64,000 nucleotides of DNA from Palsa-504 sp963808315 (GTDB lineage: Bacteria > Actinomycetota > Actinomycetes > Streptosporangiales > Streptosporangiaceae): contig CAWEFK010000001.1 in NCBI GenBank assembly GCA_963808315.1, positions 124,001 through 188,000 on the forward strand, in the 5' to 3' direction. The position numbers and the translations under genes are program-made. This document shows positions 54,396 to 63,588 of the stretch, in pieces (the stretch's first letter is position 1; every line of letters begins with the position of its first letter). A model generated the notes under the pieces. The model searched no databases, was not told where the DNA came from, and worked only from the letters and a program-made list of their open reading frames with translations.

Positions 54396-55468
54396 ACCCG
54401 GCGGCGTAGCTTTCCCGGCCGGACGGGCGGGCCGGCCGGGCGGACGGGCCGGGCGCCGCGGCGGGCCGAGGGAGTTAGCGGGCGGACGGGCGGAGTTGCC
54501 GAGGGGACCTCAGGGGCGCCGGAGTCCGCTGAGTCAGGTTTGATGGCTTCGGATATCTTGCGCAGGCCGCCGGAGTCCGCTGAGTCAGGTTTGATGGTTT
54601 CCGATATCTTGCGCAGGCCGCCGAAGGCGGTCGAGCGGGCGACCATGACCACGCCGACGATCAGCGCGGCGATCCCGCCGGCCTCGATGGCCAGCGGTCC
54701 AGGCGAGATCTGGATCCGGTCGCCGAACACCACGATGCCGAGCGCGATGCCCGCGACCGGCTCACCGGCCGCGATCGTGGGCAACGAGGCGTGCAGCGGG
54801 CCTGAGCTGAACGCGTTCTGCATCAGCCACAGGCCGACGATGCCGGTGGCGACCAGGCAGTAGGGCGGCCAGACGGTGAACAGGTGCGTGACCGGGTGCC
54901 GCTGCAAGATCTCCAGCGTCTGCCTGGTCAGCGCGTCCTGAATGCCGAACACCAGGCCGGCCCCCAGCCCGGTGAGGGTGGCCCGCCCGTTTCCTCGCCT
55001 GCGGTGACCGGTCTGCACGGCGGCAAACGCGATGCCGGCGATGATGGCGGCCACGTACCAGTGCGAAAACGAGCCGAACGACAGTCCGATGGGCTTGGTG
55101 GAACGGGAAAGGGACAGCAGGGTCACGCCCGCGCACAACACGATCGCGCCGGCCACCTCGGACCACTTGACCGCCTGCCGGGACATCGGCACCGCGAGGA
55201 TCAGCGCGAACAGCAGATAGGTGGTCAGCAGCGGCTCGACCAGCGTCAGCTCAAGATGGCCGATCGACCACGCTGACAACCCGTAGCCGCCGATCATGCA
55301 GCCGATACCGAGCAGCCAGCGCGGCTTGCGCAGCAGGTCGGTCAGGATGCGCAGGCTGAGAAAACGCGACTCGGGCTCTTGCTCGGCGGCGAACTGCTGA
55401 AGGACGAAACCGATGCCAAGCAGCATGGCGGCCACGAGGGTCGTCGCATAATCTACGTCCAGCTCCAC
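54362..55468 (-). CDS. DMT-family (EamA-like) transporter with repeated C-terminal tail
   Basis: 368 residues, about nine to ten helices (TTLVAAMLLGIGFVLQQFAA, LELTLVEPLLTTYLLFALIL, VAGAIVLCAGVTLLSL, AGEPVAGIALGIVVFGDRIQ), typical of actinobacterial DMT proteins. After the last helix a hydrophilic tail contains GGLRKISEAIKPDSADS twice, from a 51-bp duplication, then a Pro/Arg-rich end. Substrate unknown. The first residues (MELDVDYATTLVAAM) fit start ATG 55468. Confidence 0.85.
   Translation of the reverse strand: MELDVDYATTLVAAMLLGIGFVLQQFAAEQEPESRFLSLRILTDLLRKPRWLLGIGCMIGGYGLSAWSIGHLELTLVEPLLTTYLLFALILAVPMSRQAVKWSEVAGAIVLCAGVTLLSLSRSTKPIGLSFGSFSHWYVAAIIAGIAFAAVQTGHRRRGNGRATLTGLGAGLVFGIQDALTRQTLEILQRHPVTHLFTVWPPYCLVATGIVGLWLMQNAFSSGPLHASLPTIAAGEPVAGIALGIVVFGDRIQISPGPLAIEAGGIAALIVGVVMVARSTAFGGLRKISETIKPDSADSGGLRKISEAIKPDSADSGAPEVPSATPPVRPLTPSARRGARPVRPAGPPVRPGKLRRRVHRPASGEEGG
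54519..54620 (-). repeat. 51-bp tandem duplication in the DMT transporter gene
   Basis: Units 54519-54569 and 54570-54620 are nearly identical and keep the frame, duplicating a 17-residue peptide. Confidence 0.92.
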
Positions 55469-55794
55469 GGTGCTCTGCCTTTGTCAGTTGCAGGCTTCAT
55501 CAGGTGCATCGTCTTCAGCTATCAAGGACAACGTGCACTGCTGACGGCTAGTTTCTGTCAGGCGACGTGACGCACGGGTGTCTGGGTACGCAAGTCGATC
55601 GTATGCTAGCCGCTGATCCCTCTCCGGCCACCGCGCCGGGTTGCGGCACCTCCCGGACTGCGTCGACGTGATCGGTCCTCGACTATATCCGGCGCCACTA
55701 CCCAGGAAAACGCTCGTTACCCGGCCAAAAGAGCTAATCGTACTAATATGAAAACCGTCGGCAGGCGTCTTCGCCATGGGGAAAGGGTGCTGAC
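55469..55794. other. 326-bp divergent intergenic region
   Basis: Lies between the DMT transporter gene (minus) and the wHTH gene (plus). The right half is AT-richer (TAATCGTACTAATATG near 55734) and probably holds the promoter of the regulator. No gene or repeat seen. Confidence 0.55.
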
Positions 55795-56577
55795 GTGGGG
55801 GTCGCGAAAAAGGCGGCCAGGAAGCGCGCGGTGGGGACACGTGAGCACATCGTCGCTTACCTGGCAGAGGTACACGAGCTGTTCGACGCCAGCGGGATGG
55901 CCAGCACACGGCTCTCCGCTGCGGTCGGCTACCCGGGTTCAAGCGTGGCGTTCGCCCAGCTTCTGTCCGGGATGGAGCGGGCGGGTCTTATCGAGCGCGA
56001 GGTGCGCGGCAAGCGGACCTACCGGATCGGCCTGGGATCTGCGCAAGCCCTCGGGGCCACGGACACTGGTGAGTCGTGTGCGTGGGACGGGGCTGGTGGG
56101 GCTGATGGGGCTGTAGGCCTGGCTGGGATTGGCATGGTGGGCGGCGCGGGCGAGACAGCCGGTTTTGACTATGACGAGCTGGCCCGACGGCTGCTGATCC
56201 AGGTGGTTCGGCGGCTAGCCGCGGCCGAGCCGGGAGCCGGAGCGTCGGGGGCCGGTACGTCGGGGGCGGGAGCGCCGGGGGCCGGGGCGCCGGGGGCCGG
56301 AGCGCCGGGGGCCGGAGCGCCGGGGGCTGGAGCGCCGGGGGCGCGGCTGGGGGCTGGAGCGCCGCAGGGCACGTGGCTGACCGACGCCTGGATCGAACAC
56401 GGCAAGCTGGCCGAGGAGAACGTCAGGCTCAGGGAGCAGCTCGAGGCCGCGCGACAGGCGCTTGAGCTGGCCGCCAAACGCCTCCGCAAGCTGCCGATCA
56501 CCAACGATCTTGACCGCAGCGAGATCGTGCTGCTGCAGCGACTGCTTGCCCTCAGCGGGTCCGGGGGCGCTAGCTGA
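55795..56577 (+). CDS. winged-helix DNA-binding protein with coiled coil
   Basis: 260 residues. N-terminal wHTH-like part: GTREHIVAYLAEVHELFDAS, RLSAAVGYPGSSVAFAQLLSGMERAG, LIEREVRGKRTYRIGLGSA. A middle Gly-rich spacer with a 15-bp minisatellite coding GAGAP (56229-56345), then a coiled coil (AEENVRLREQLEAARQALEL, AAKRLRKLPI). Looks like a transcriptional regulator with C-terminal oligomerisation; no family is named. GTG start. Ends 8 bp inside the convergent amidohydrolase gene. Confidence 0.6.
   Translation: MGVAKKAARKRAVGTREHIVAYLAEVHELFDASGMASTRLSAAVGYPGSSVAFAQLLSGMERAGLIEREVRGKRTYRIGLGSAQALGATDTGESCAWDGAGGADGAVGLAGIGMVGGAGETAGFDYDELARRLLIQVVRRLAAAEPGAGASGAGTSGAGAPGAGAPGAGAPGAGAPGAGAPGARLGAGAPQGTWLTDAWIEHGKLAEENVRLREQLEAARQALELAAKRLRKLPITNDLDRSEIVLLQRLLALSGSGGAS
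56229..56345 (+). repeat. GAGAP-coding 15-bp minisatellite
   Basis: GGAGCGCCGGGGGCC units, about seven, between the wHTH and the coiled coil of the regulator. Confidence 0.85.
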
Positions 56578-57430
56578 GACGGCCGCCGAGGTAGACTCTC
56601 GCCGCGTTTCCGGCCAGGACACCGGCCAGGACGTCCGGGGGCAGCCCGAGCGCGGCCACCGCGCGCGCGTTCCTGGCCACGCCGGGAACGCCGGGCCAGT
56701 CGGTGCCGAAGATCCACTTCCGGGCCAGCCGCACCAGGTCGAAGCCGGCGTAGTAGTCAGGCAGTCGTTGAGGCGGCAGGCCGGCCAGGTCGAACCAGAC
56801 GTTGCCATGGTCCAGGGCCATCTGGGCCGCATCGGCGTACCAGCGGCCCCGGCCGCCGTGGGCCAGGACGAACTGGACGCCGGGGAAGTCCGCGACGGCC
56901 CGGCTCATCAGCTTGGGGTCCCCCGCGTCGGGGTCCGAGCCGGGGAAGATGCTGCCGCCGGTGTGCACGATCACCGGCACGCCACGCTCGGCGCACAGGT
57001 CGTAGACCGCGTACATCTCATCGGTGCCCGGGCGGAACCCGCCGTGCACCGGGTGCACCTTGACCGCGACCGCGCCCAGGTCGAGCTGACGGCCGGCTTC
57101 GGCCACCGGGGAGGGGTGCACCTCGGGGTTGACGTTGGCGACGAGGCGGAACCGGGCCGGGTCGTGCGCGATGATCGGCAGCAGGTCCTCCACCGGCTGG
57201 ATCCCGGTCGTCCGCGGGCTGTACTCGGCGAACAGCAGGGCCACGTCGACGCCCTCGGCGTCCAGCAGCGCGTCCAGCCGGGCCGGAACCGGATCGCCGT
57301 CGGCTTCGAACACCTCCCGCCACCGGGCATCCCGGCCGAAGTCGCGCGCCCACTGCAGCCACGCGGGAGAAACCGTGCTCAGCCTGGGCACGTGCATGTG
57401 GGCGTCGACCACCGCCCGGCCGTCGATCAT
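56570..57430 (-). CDS. amidohydrolase family protein (ACMSD-like TIM barrel)
   Basis: 286 residues. Metal site: VVDAHMHVP at the N-terminus, VHPVHGGF (strand 4/5 region), PVIVHTGG, FVLAHGGRG and terminal GTDWPG with Asp. Amidohydrolase 2/ACMSD type, acting on an aromatic acid or lactone; substrate unknown. 9 bp after the carbonic anhydrase gene on the minus strand, so in one operon. Confidence 0.88.
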   Translation of the reverse strand: MIDGRAVVDAHMHVPRLSTVSPAWLQWARDFGRDARWREVFEADGDPVPARLDALLDAEGVDVALLFAEYSPRTTGIQPVEDLLPIIAHDPARFRLVANVNPEVHPSPVAEAGRQLDLGAVAVKVHPVHGGFRPGTDEMYAVYDLCAERGVPVIVHTGGSIFPGSDPDAGDPKLMSRAVADFPGVQFVLAHGGRGRWYADAAQMALDHGNVWFDLAGLPPQRLPDYYAGFDLVRLARKWIFGTDWPGVPGVARNARAVAALGLPPDVLAGVLAGNAARVYLGGRLS

Positions 57431-57439
57431 CGGCGCGAG

Positions 57440-57967
57440 CTACCGGTCCGGGTCCAGCCGCCGCAGCCCGGCCAGGTAGGTGCGGCCGGACTCCACGTAG
57501 GTCTCTACCGCGCCCTGGACCCGGGTGGGGGCAAGCCCGGTCTTCTTGATCTTCGCGGGGACGCCGGCCACCAGGGCACCCGGCGGCACCTGGAAGTTCT
57601 CAGGCACCAGGCAGGAAGCGGCCACGATCGCCCCCGTCCCCACCGTGACCCCGTTCAGGGTGACCGAACCCGAGCCGATCAGGCACCGGTCCGCCACCAC
57701 GCAGCCTTCCAGGTGCGCGTTGTGGCCGACCACGCACTCGGCTCCGATCAGCGTCGGCCAGTCGTGGGTGCAATGGACCACGGTGCCGTCCTGCACCGAC
57801 GTCCGCGCGCCCACCTCGATCCGACCGTGGTCACCGCGCAGCACAGCGCACGGCCACACCGACGCCTCCGGGCCGATCCGCACCCGGCCGATGACGACGG
57901 CGTCGGGATGGACGAAGGCAGTGGGGTGGATCTCCGGCTCGTATTTCCCCAGCGCGTATATCGGCAC
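57440..57967 (-). CDS. gamma-carbonic anhydrase family protein
   Basis: 175 residues, left-handed beta helix with hexapeptide repeats (AVVIGRVRIGPEASVWPCAV, GSGSVTLNGVTVGTGAIVAA). Metal-binding His are in VVHCTHDWP and VVGHNAHLEG, the Zn/Fe-site pattern of gamma-CA; the acid loop residues of Cam are not obvious, so activity is uncertain and acyl-transferase-like roles remain possible. First gene of a two-gene operon with the amidohydrolase. Confidence 0.88.
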   Translation of the reverse strand: MPIYALGKYEPEIHPTAFVHPDAVVIGRVRIGPEASVWPCAVLRGDHGRIEVGARTSVQDGTVVHCTHDWPTLIGAECVVGHNAHLEGCVVADRCLIGSGSVTLNGVTVGTGAIVAASCLVPENFQVPPGALVAGVPAKIKKTGLAPTRVQGAVETYVESGRTYLAGLRRLDPDR

Positions 57968-58663
57968 TCGCGGACCCTTTCTGCGGCTAGGTGACGAGAC
58001 TATCGGTTAGCTCAGGCACGCCGTTCCGGGGGCCGGGGGCGGCCGGGCCTGGGGGCTGGGGCGGCCGGGGCGGCCGAGGGCCGGGCCGGCCGGGGCCGGG
58101 ACGGCCGGGCATGGGGCCGGGTCTGGGGCCGGGCGGGCCGGGCCGGCCGGGGCGGCCGGGGCGGCCGGGGCGGCCGGGGGTGCGCGACAGTTATGTAGGG
58201 CTCCGCGAGTTCGCGCTGGCAAGGTTTCGGCGCTGGTTGCGCGTCCGGCAACCCACATCGGACCCAGGCCCGGCCACCCAGGTCCCACCGCGGCGTAAGC
58301 AGGCCCGGCCATCCCCCGTCCGCCGGACAAAAACGACAATACGGACCCTAGTCCAGGAATTCGAATTATCGTGGATATTTACCTGCCCTATGAGGGTAGT
58401 GACGATCCACGATCACAGCAGGGCCGGGCGGGGAGCGGGTGGGGGGGACTGGTGGGGCATGCGAGGGCAGGGGGATTGGGTGGGACGGGCGACGGGCTGC
58501 TTCAGCCGCCGCGGGTGAACTGACGGGATTCCCCGGGGTGGGCGATTGACTTGCTGCGTGGTGCACAACCAGGCAGACCTCTCCTGACCGGCCGCGACCA
58601 CAAGATGATCTTGACTATCTACAAAATCGACATGCACCCCCGGCCGGGTGGGACGGACCGCGG
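57968..58663. other. 696-bp gene-free region
   Basis: Between the gamma-CA gene start and the nitroreductase-like gene end, both minus. First part (about 58020-58190) is GGCCGGGGC low complexity; then a less GC-rich stretch with the second 48-bp palindrome (58367-58414). No gene. Confidence 0.65.
58367..58414. repeat. 48-bp palindromic element, copy 2 (degenerate)
   Basis: Same arm length (21 bp), same CTATGA loop (58388-58393) and same ACGATCCACGATC end as the perfect copy at 4651-4698; arms have some mismatches. Confidence 0.85.
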
Positions 58664-59082
58664 CTACGCGACGGGATCGAGCACGATGACGGGAATCTGG
58701 CGCGGCGCGGCGTTCGTCTCGTACTCGGCGAAACCCGGGGCGACGGACTTCTGCCTTTCCCAGATCTGGTCCCGCTCGTCCCCGTCCGCCACCCGCGACC
58801 TGACCTGAACGTGGCCGGTGCCCACCTCGACCGTGGTGTCCGGGTGCGCGGCCAGGTTGTAGTACCAGTCCGGGTTTTTCGGGGAGCCGCCGCCGACGCG
58901 AAGATCGCGAACGAACCGTCCAGCGGCTGATACATGAGCGGGTTCACCCGTTCTGTGCCGCTCTTCGCCCCGGTGGTGTGAAGCAGCAGGACGGGGGCGC
59001 CCTCGAACATGCCGCCCACCTTCCCGCCGTTCGCCCGGAACTCGTTGATGACCTTCTCGTTGAAGTTTTCCATCTCGGTCAT
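58664..59082 (-). CDS. deazaflavin (F420)-dependent nitroreductase/quinone reductase-like protein, one frameshift
   Basis: DUF385/Ddn family, about 139 residues corrected. Start ATG 59082 (MTEMENFNEKVINEFRANGG). VGGMFEGAPVLLLHTTGAKS then RVNPLMYQPLDGSFAIFASA; a -1 break near 58886-58893 (GGCGG for GGGCGG), then GSPKNPDWYYNLAAHPDTTV, EVGTGHVQVRSRVADGDERD and ENTNAAPRQIPVIVLDP-like end at 58664. F420-dependent reductases are actinobacterial detoxifying enzymes. As written the frame ends at 58615. Confidence 0.85.
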
Positions 59083-59174
59083 TGGTCGCTCCTTCTGGTG
59101 CTTGTGCTATCTCGTGGGGCGTACTTTGCTTCTGGCTATCCAGCAGGATCATAGGTGACCGGTAGGGTCGGACC

Positions 59175-59798
59175 ATGGCAGGCGAGGTTGGAAAGCTCAC
59201 GCCGCACGAGGGCGACCTGGAGCCGGATGGAGACTACGACGGCTTCGCCTTCGCCGGCGCCACGTTCGACGACAGCGCCGCCGAGAGCTGCCTATTCCTC
59301 GACTGCGCGTTCACCAACGTGACGTTCGGCCGCGGTCGGCTGCGCCGGGCCAGGTTCACGGACTCTTCTCTGCGGGACACCCGGTTCGTCTCCACCGACC
59401 TGGCCGAGACTGGCTGGCAGGACGTCACCCTGGTCGGCTGCGCCCTGGCCGGGGTACAGGCGTTCTCCGCGTCGATGCGCCGCGTCAGCTTCCGGGACTG
59501 CAAGCTCGACTCGGTGAACTTCCGCGGCGGCGTCCTCACCGACGTGACGTTCGAGAATTGCCTGTTGCGCGACGCGGAGTTCGGGAGTGCCCGGCTGCTG
59601 CGGGTCAGCTTCCCAGGTAGCACCCTGCACCGCGCGGACTTCACCAAGGTCAGCTGCACCGACGTAGACCTGCGCGGCGCCGAGCTCGGCATCACCGCCG
59701 GATACGAGTCGCTGCGCGGCGCCACCATCGACAGCATCCAGTTGGTCGCCATGGCGCCGCTGCTCGCCCGTCACCTCGGCATCACCGTCGCCGACTGA
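59175..59798 (+). CDS. pentapeptide repeat protein
   Basis: 207 residues formed by about 30 A/C-[DNS]-[LF]-x-x units (CLFLDCAFTNVTFGRGRLRR, ARFTDSSLRDTRFVSTDLAE and so on), giving a right-handed quadrilateral beta helix as in MfpA/Qnr. DNA-mimicking topoisomerase protection is possible but not shown by sequence alone. Divergent from the nitroreductase-like gene. Intact. Confidence 0.9.
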   Translation: MAGEVGKLTPHEGDLEPDGDYDGFAFAGATFDDSAAESCLFLDCAFTNVTFGRGRLRRARFTDSSLRDTRFVSTDLAETGWQDVTLVGCALAGVQAFSASMRRVSFRDCKLDSVNFRGGVLTDVTFENCLLRDAEFGSARLLRVSFPGSTLHRADFTKVSCTDVDLRGAELGITAGYESLRGATIDSIQLVAMAPLLARHLGITVAD

Positions 59799-60067
59799 CG
59801 GCGGGTTTGGCACCCGGAGGGTCTGGGAGCCGGTTCCGTGGGGGACGAACCACCGTCCGTTCGGGAAAAATGAGACTGTCGTTACGTTGACGCCGGATTC
59901 TGGTTCTGGAGTGACGGGATAACACTTGCGTGACTGTGGTGGGGGAGACCGCAGACGCCGGCTGAGGGGATCCTGGTGACTACCAAGACAGCAATCGTTA
60001 TTGTGTGTCATTGATACCTCTATTATGGGATAAATGTCACATTCAAGTTCGAAAATGCCGCGCTGAG

Positions 60068-61444
60068 TTATGCCAGCGCGCGCATGGCGTGGGCGAAGGC
60101 TTCGGCCCGGTCGCGATAGTCGCGGAACTGGCCGAAGCTGGGCGCGGCCGGCGACAGGAGGACCACGCCGTCCGGCTTGGCCCAGCGGTAGCCCGCAGCC
60201 ACGGCGGAGGCTAGGTCCGGGCAGTCGGTGGCGCCCGCGAAAGCGGTGGACGGATGCGGCTCCTGGAAGGCGGGGGCCTGGTGGGGGGCGGCGGGCTGGC
60301 GGGGGGCGGCGGCCTGGTTGATGTGGGCGCGGATGCGGGGACCGCTGTCGGGCAGGGTGAGCACGTAGGTGGGGGCCGGGCGGGCCACCAGGCCGGCCGC
60401 GAGCGGCGCGTAGTCGATGCCGCGGTCGTGACCGCCCACGATCAGCGCGATCCGGCGGCCGGGGAAGGCATCCAGGGCGGCCAGGGTGGGCAGCACGTTG
60501 GTGGACAGGCTGTCGTCGACGAAGGTGACGCCGCCGAGGGTGCCGATGGAGGTGAGGCGGCTGGCCAGGGGCTGGTAGCCACGGGCCGCGGCGGCCAGGC
60601 GGTCGTCATCGGCGGCACCGGGCACGCCCATGGCGACCAGGCAGCGGCGGGCGATGAGCACATTACGCCGGTTGTGCCGGCCGGGCAGCCCGAGCGGGGT
60701 CATCCAGCGCGACCCTGGATCGTCGTCCGCGGACACCCACTCCACCCGCGGTCCGAGCAGCGCCGCCCGCTGGACGAGCAGGTCACTGTCGGCGTTGGCC
60801 ACGGTTAGTTCGGCGCCGGGTTGCGAGCACGCGGATAGCTTGTCCCGGTAGTACTGCTCCACGCCCCCGTGCCAGTCGAGGTGGTCCGGGTGCAGCGAGG
60901 TCACCGCGACCACGGGCGGCGAGTAAGGCAGGTCGGTGGCCTGGTAGCTGGACACTTCGATGACCCAGTAGTCGAGGTCGCTAGGTTGCTCCGGGTCGTA
61001 GGGCAAGACACCGATGTTCCCGCCGACTAGGCACCGGTAGCCCAGGTGAGTCAGCAGGTGTCCGGCGACCGATGAGGTGGTGCTCTTCCCCTTGGTGCCC
61101 GTCACACACAGGACCCGGCGCAGGTCGGCCTCGGCCAGCCACAGCCCCAGGCCGCCCACCACCGGAACGCCCAGCGCGGACAGGCGGGCCGCCTCGGGCC
61201 GGTACCGGCTCAGGCCCGGCGTCTTCACCACCGCGTCGCACTGTTCCAGGGCGGCCAGCCCGCCTTGGCCGGTAGCGAGCACCGGGCGACCGTCGGGGTC
61301 CGCCTGAGGCTGGTCGTCGACCAGGACCGGCTCGACACCGAGGGAGAGCAGCTTGCGCAGGTTCGCGTGCCCCTCGCGGCCCAGGCCCCAGATGCCGACC
61401 CGGGCTCCGGCCAGGTCAGACCAGGAAAGTTTGGGCCTGGTCAT
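60068..61444 (-). CDS. murD2: UDP-N-acetylmuramoyl-L-alanine--L-glutamate ligase (MurD2)
   Basis: Mur ligase of 458 residues: NAD-like N-domain GIWGLGREGHANLRKLL, ATP loop CVTGTKGKSTTSSVAGHLL, VIEVSSYQA, SLHPDHLDWHGGVEQYYRDK, and C-domain FVDDSLSTNVLPTLAALDAF with GGHDRGIDYAPLA. Differs from housekeeping MurD and is coupled by a 4-bp overlap to murL; in Xanthomonas the MurD2-MurL pair adds L-Glu and then epimerises it, replacing free D-Glu. Start ATG 61444. An APRQPAAPHQAPA-type low-complexity patch interrupts the C-domain. Confidence 0.9.
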   Translation of the reverse strand: MTRPKLSWSDLAGARVGIWGLGREGHANLRKLLSLGVEPVLVDDQPQADPDGRPVLATGQGGLAALEQCDAVVKTPGLSRYRPEAARLSALGVPVVGGLGLWLAEADLRRVLCVTGTKGKSTTSSVAGHLLTHLGYRCLVGGNIGVLPYDPEQPSDLDYWVIEVSSYQATDLPYSPPVVAVTSLHPDHLDWHGGVEQYYRDKLSACSQPGAELTVANADSDLLVQRAALLGPRVEWVSADDDPGSRWMTPLGLPGRHNRRNVLIARRCLVAMGVPGAADDDRLAAAARGYQPLASRLTSIGTLGGVTFVDDSLSTNVLPTLAALDAFPGRRIALIVGGHDRGIDYAPLAAGLVARPAPTYVLTLPDSGPRIRAHINQAAAPRQPAAPHQAPAFQEPHPSTAFAGATDCPDLASAVAAGYRWAKPDGVVLLSPAAPSFGQFRDYRDRAEAFAHAMRALA

Positions 61445-62848
61445 CGGTAGCCGGCCGGGATGAAGTTCGCGGCCACCGGCTCGAGCATCGCGTCCGCATC
61501 CGCCGCGGAGGGTGCGTCTGGCCACCCGGCGACCTCGAGCGCCAGGTCCTGGAGCAGCGCGGTCCCGGCCCGGTCGTCCCGGCGTGCGGCCAACTGGACC
61601 GCGGCCCGGCACTCGCTAACCTCGCCGACGCACTCGAACGGCTTGGCGCCCGCGCCGAGCAACCCCCGGAACTTCCCGGCCAGGCCCGGATCATCGAGCG
61701 GTTCGCCGGTCACCGCGAAGATCCGCCGCAGCGCCCCGGCCGGCATGAACGGCGCCAGGATCAGGTCGATGAAGCAGCATTTGTCACACTGGCCGCACCA
61801 ATGATCGAGCCGACGGGCCCTGTCACTATAAAAAGCCTTATTACAACTACGGAACGACCCGTGGTACTGCTCCAAGGCCGCGAATTCGCGCCCGACCCAG
61901 AGCTCGGTCCGGTCCCTGAGCCAGGAAAAGTATTCCGGCAGCCGCGGGCCGAGCACGTCGCGGAAGGCCCGCTCGAACACGTCGCTCTTGGAGAACTGGT
62001 GATTCACCGGGCGCCCGCTGGTACTCGAGCGTCGGAACCGACGCCGACCACTCGTTGGACATCACCACCGCGTCCCGGTCCTCGAGCACCGCGGCCAGCA
62101 CCGCGATCGCCGACAAGATGCCGGTCACCGGCACATGGCCGTTCAGGAAGCCGAGCTCGGCGGAGCGCAGTAGCTGCGGATCGATCTCTCGTTCCGCCCG
62201 CACGACGGGCAGGCCGGTCACCGCGGCGGGCGCCTCGATCGCGTCGAACCGGTCACCAGGCCGGTTCACCACGAACAGCGCCGTATCCGCCAGCCGCCGT
62301 ATCCGCTCCACCACCACGATCGAGTCGATTCCCCCGCCGAACGGCACAAGCGCGCGACGCTGACCGGCCGGCTCGGGCTCTGCTGCGGCGGGTCCTGGCT
62401 CTCCGGGCGCGGCGGGCTCTGATGCGGCTGGCTCGGGCGCTCCGGCCGCGGCGCGACGGCCCTCGATGCGCAGCGAGGTCAGGTCGAGTGAGTTGCGGTA
62501 GGCGAACTCCCCCAGGCCCTGCCGGTAGAACTCGCGCAGGAAGGCCAGCTCGGCCTCGGTCAGCGCGGTTTCACCGAGGTCGATCACACCGGGCGCGGCG
62601 GTCTTGTAGTAGGACACGCCGGCCAGCAGGAACACCAGGCGGGCCGCCGCCCGGGCCGCGTCGGTACCCCAGCGCGGGCCGGGCGGCAGCGTGAAGCGTT
62701 CCGCGAACTCGCGCCCGTCCAGCTCGTACCGGCAGGTCAGTGAGCCGGCGTCGGCGTCTGCAGCGTAGGACAGGTACCGGAACACCTGGCCCCGAGCGGG
62801 TGGATGTGACACCGTACCCACTCTAGGGGTGTTGGTCAGATTCCCCAT
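61441..62848 (-). CDS. murL: UDP-N-acetylmuramoyl-L-alanyl-L-glutamate epimerase (MurL), one frameshift
   Basis: Epimerises the terminal L-Glu of UDP-MurNAc-L-Ala-L-Glu to D-Glu in an ATP-dependent way. MurL markers: VFRYLSYAADADAGSLTCRY, PFGGGIDSIVVVERI (PP-loop-like), VVMSNEWSASVPTLEYQRAP, NHQFSKSDVFERAFRD, YHGSFRSCNKAFYS and WCGQCDKCCFIDLILAPF. A +1 (extra base at 62008-62009) splits it between YQRAP and VNHQFSKS; corrected length 468. The frame is open upstream to 62968, but ATG 62848 fits better. Overlaps murD2 by 4 bp. Confidence 0.88.
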
Positions 62849-62986
62849 GGGTTCGTCCTGGTCGGCGTCGGGGTTGGGGTCGGTGTCATGGTAGCCGTCT
62901 TGGGTGGGTTCGAGGATGCCCAGGACCGCGTCGAAGGGCTCCTGGCTGTCGGCGACCAGCACGGTCACGCGCCCGGGAACGGTTTC

Positions 62987-63380
62987 CTAACGGGCGCCGC
63001 GCGCCGTAGATCACCAGGCCGGCGATGAAAACGACGACTTCGACGCCGAGAAACAGCACGAACGGCCAGACGGGATCCTTGAGCGCAACCGCCACTATGT
63101 AGCCGACGACACCGGTCACGGCCACCGCCACCGCGGCGAGCGCCTGTGCCCGCATCCTGAGCAGGCTCTGCCGCTCATCGACCCGCTGGCCCAACATCGC
63201 GCCCGTGTCGCTGTCCCGCCCGCCCCACACGTAGTAGCCAACCGCCCCGGCGACCGCTATTACCACAACGGGGATGGCGTCCTCCCAGCCCTGGGCGGCG
63301 GTCAGCGCAGCCGCCAGGCCAGCACCGAAAATGATCGTCGTCGCGGGTGCTACCAGGCGACCGTGCTTGGCGCTCTTCAT
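62987..63380 (-). CDS. DUF2178-like four-helix membrane protein, stop lost by +1
   Basis: 130 residues corrected. Helices TTIIFGAGLAAALTAAQG, AIPVVVIAVAGAVGYYVW, AQALAAVAVAVTGVVGYIVA and WPFVLFLGVEVVVFIAGLVI with GQRVDERQSLLRMRAQ between. ATG 63380 overlaps the XRE stop. One extra C near 62992-62994 shifts the end; without it GARR is followed by TAG (62987). As written the frame runs to 62886. XRE plus such a membrane protein is a common small operon of unknown role. Confidence 0.75.
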
Positions 63381-63583
63381 GGGTCCACCTCATCCTCCGG
63401 GTCAAACATCTTGTCCACCGTCGAGTCAAAGAACCGGGCGATCCGGAAGGCCAGCGGCAGCGACGGCGAGTAGCGGCCGTTCTCGATCGAGATCACCGTC
63501 TGCCGCGACACGCCCAGGGCCGCCGCGATCTCAGCCTGGGAGATCCCCCGCTGAGCGCGCTCTTCCCGGACCCGGTTCCGCAT
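63377..63583 (-). CDS. XRE-family small helix-turn-helix regulator
   Basis: 68 residues, one HTH domain (NRVREERAQRGISQAEIAAA, LGVSRQTVISIENGRYSPSL) ending LPLAFRIARFFDSTVDKMFD. Start ATG 63583; TTG 63658 would add non-HTH residues. Overlaps the membrane-protein gene by 4 bp. An operator-like dyad sits 6 bp upstream. Confidence 0.9.
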   Translation of the reverse strand: MRNRVREERAQRGISQAEIAAALGVSRQTVISIENGRYSPSLPLAFRIARFFDSTVDKMFDPEDEVDP

Positions 63584-63588
63584 GATGT

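Noticed and set aside
59977..60015. Twelve-codon GTG frame as a leader peptide before murD2
   Set aside because: It is on the opposite strand to murD2, has no attenuator structure and could arise by chance.
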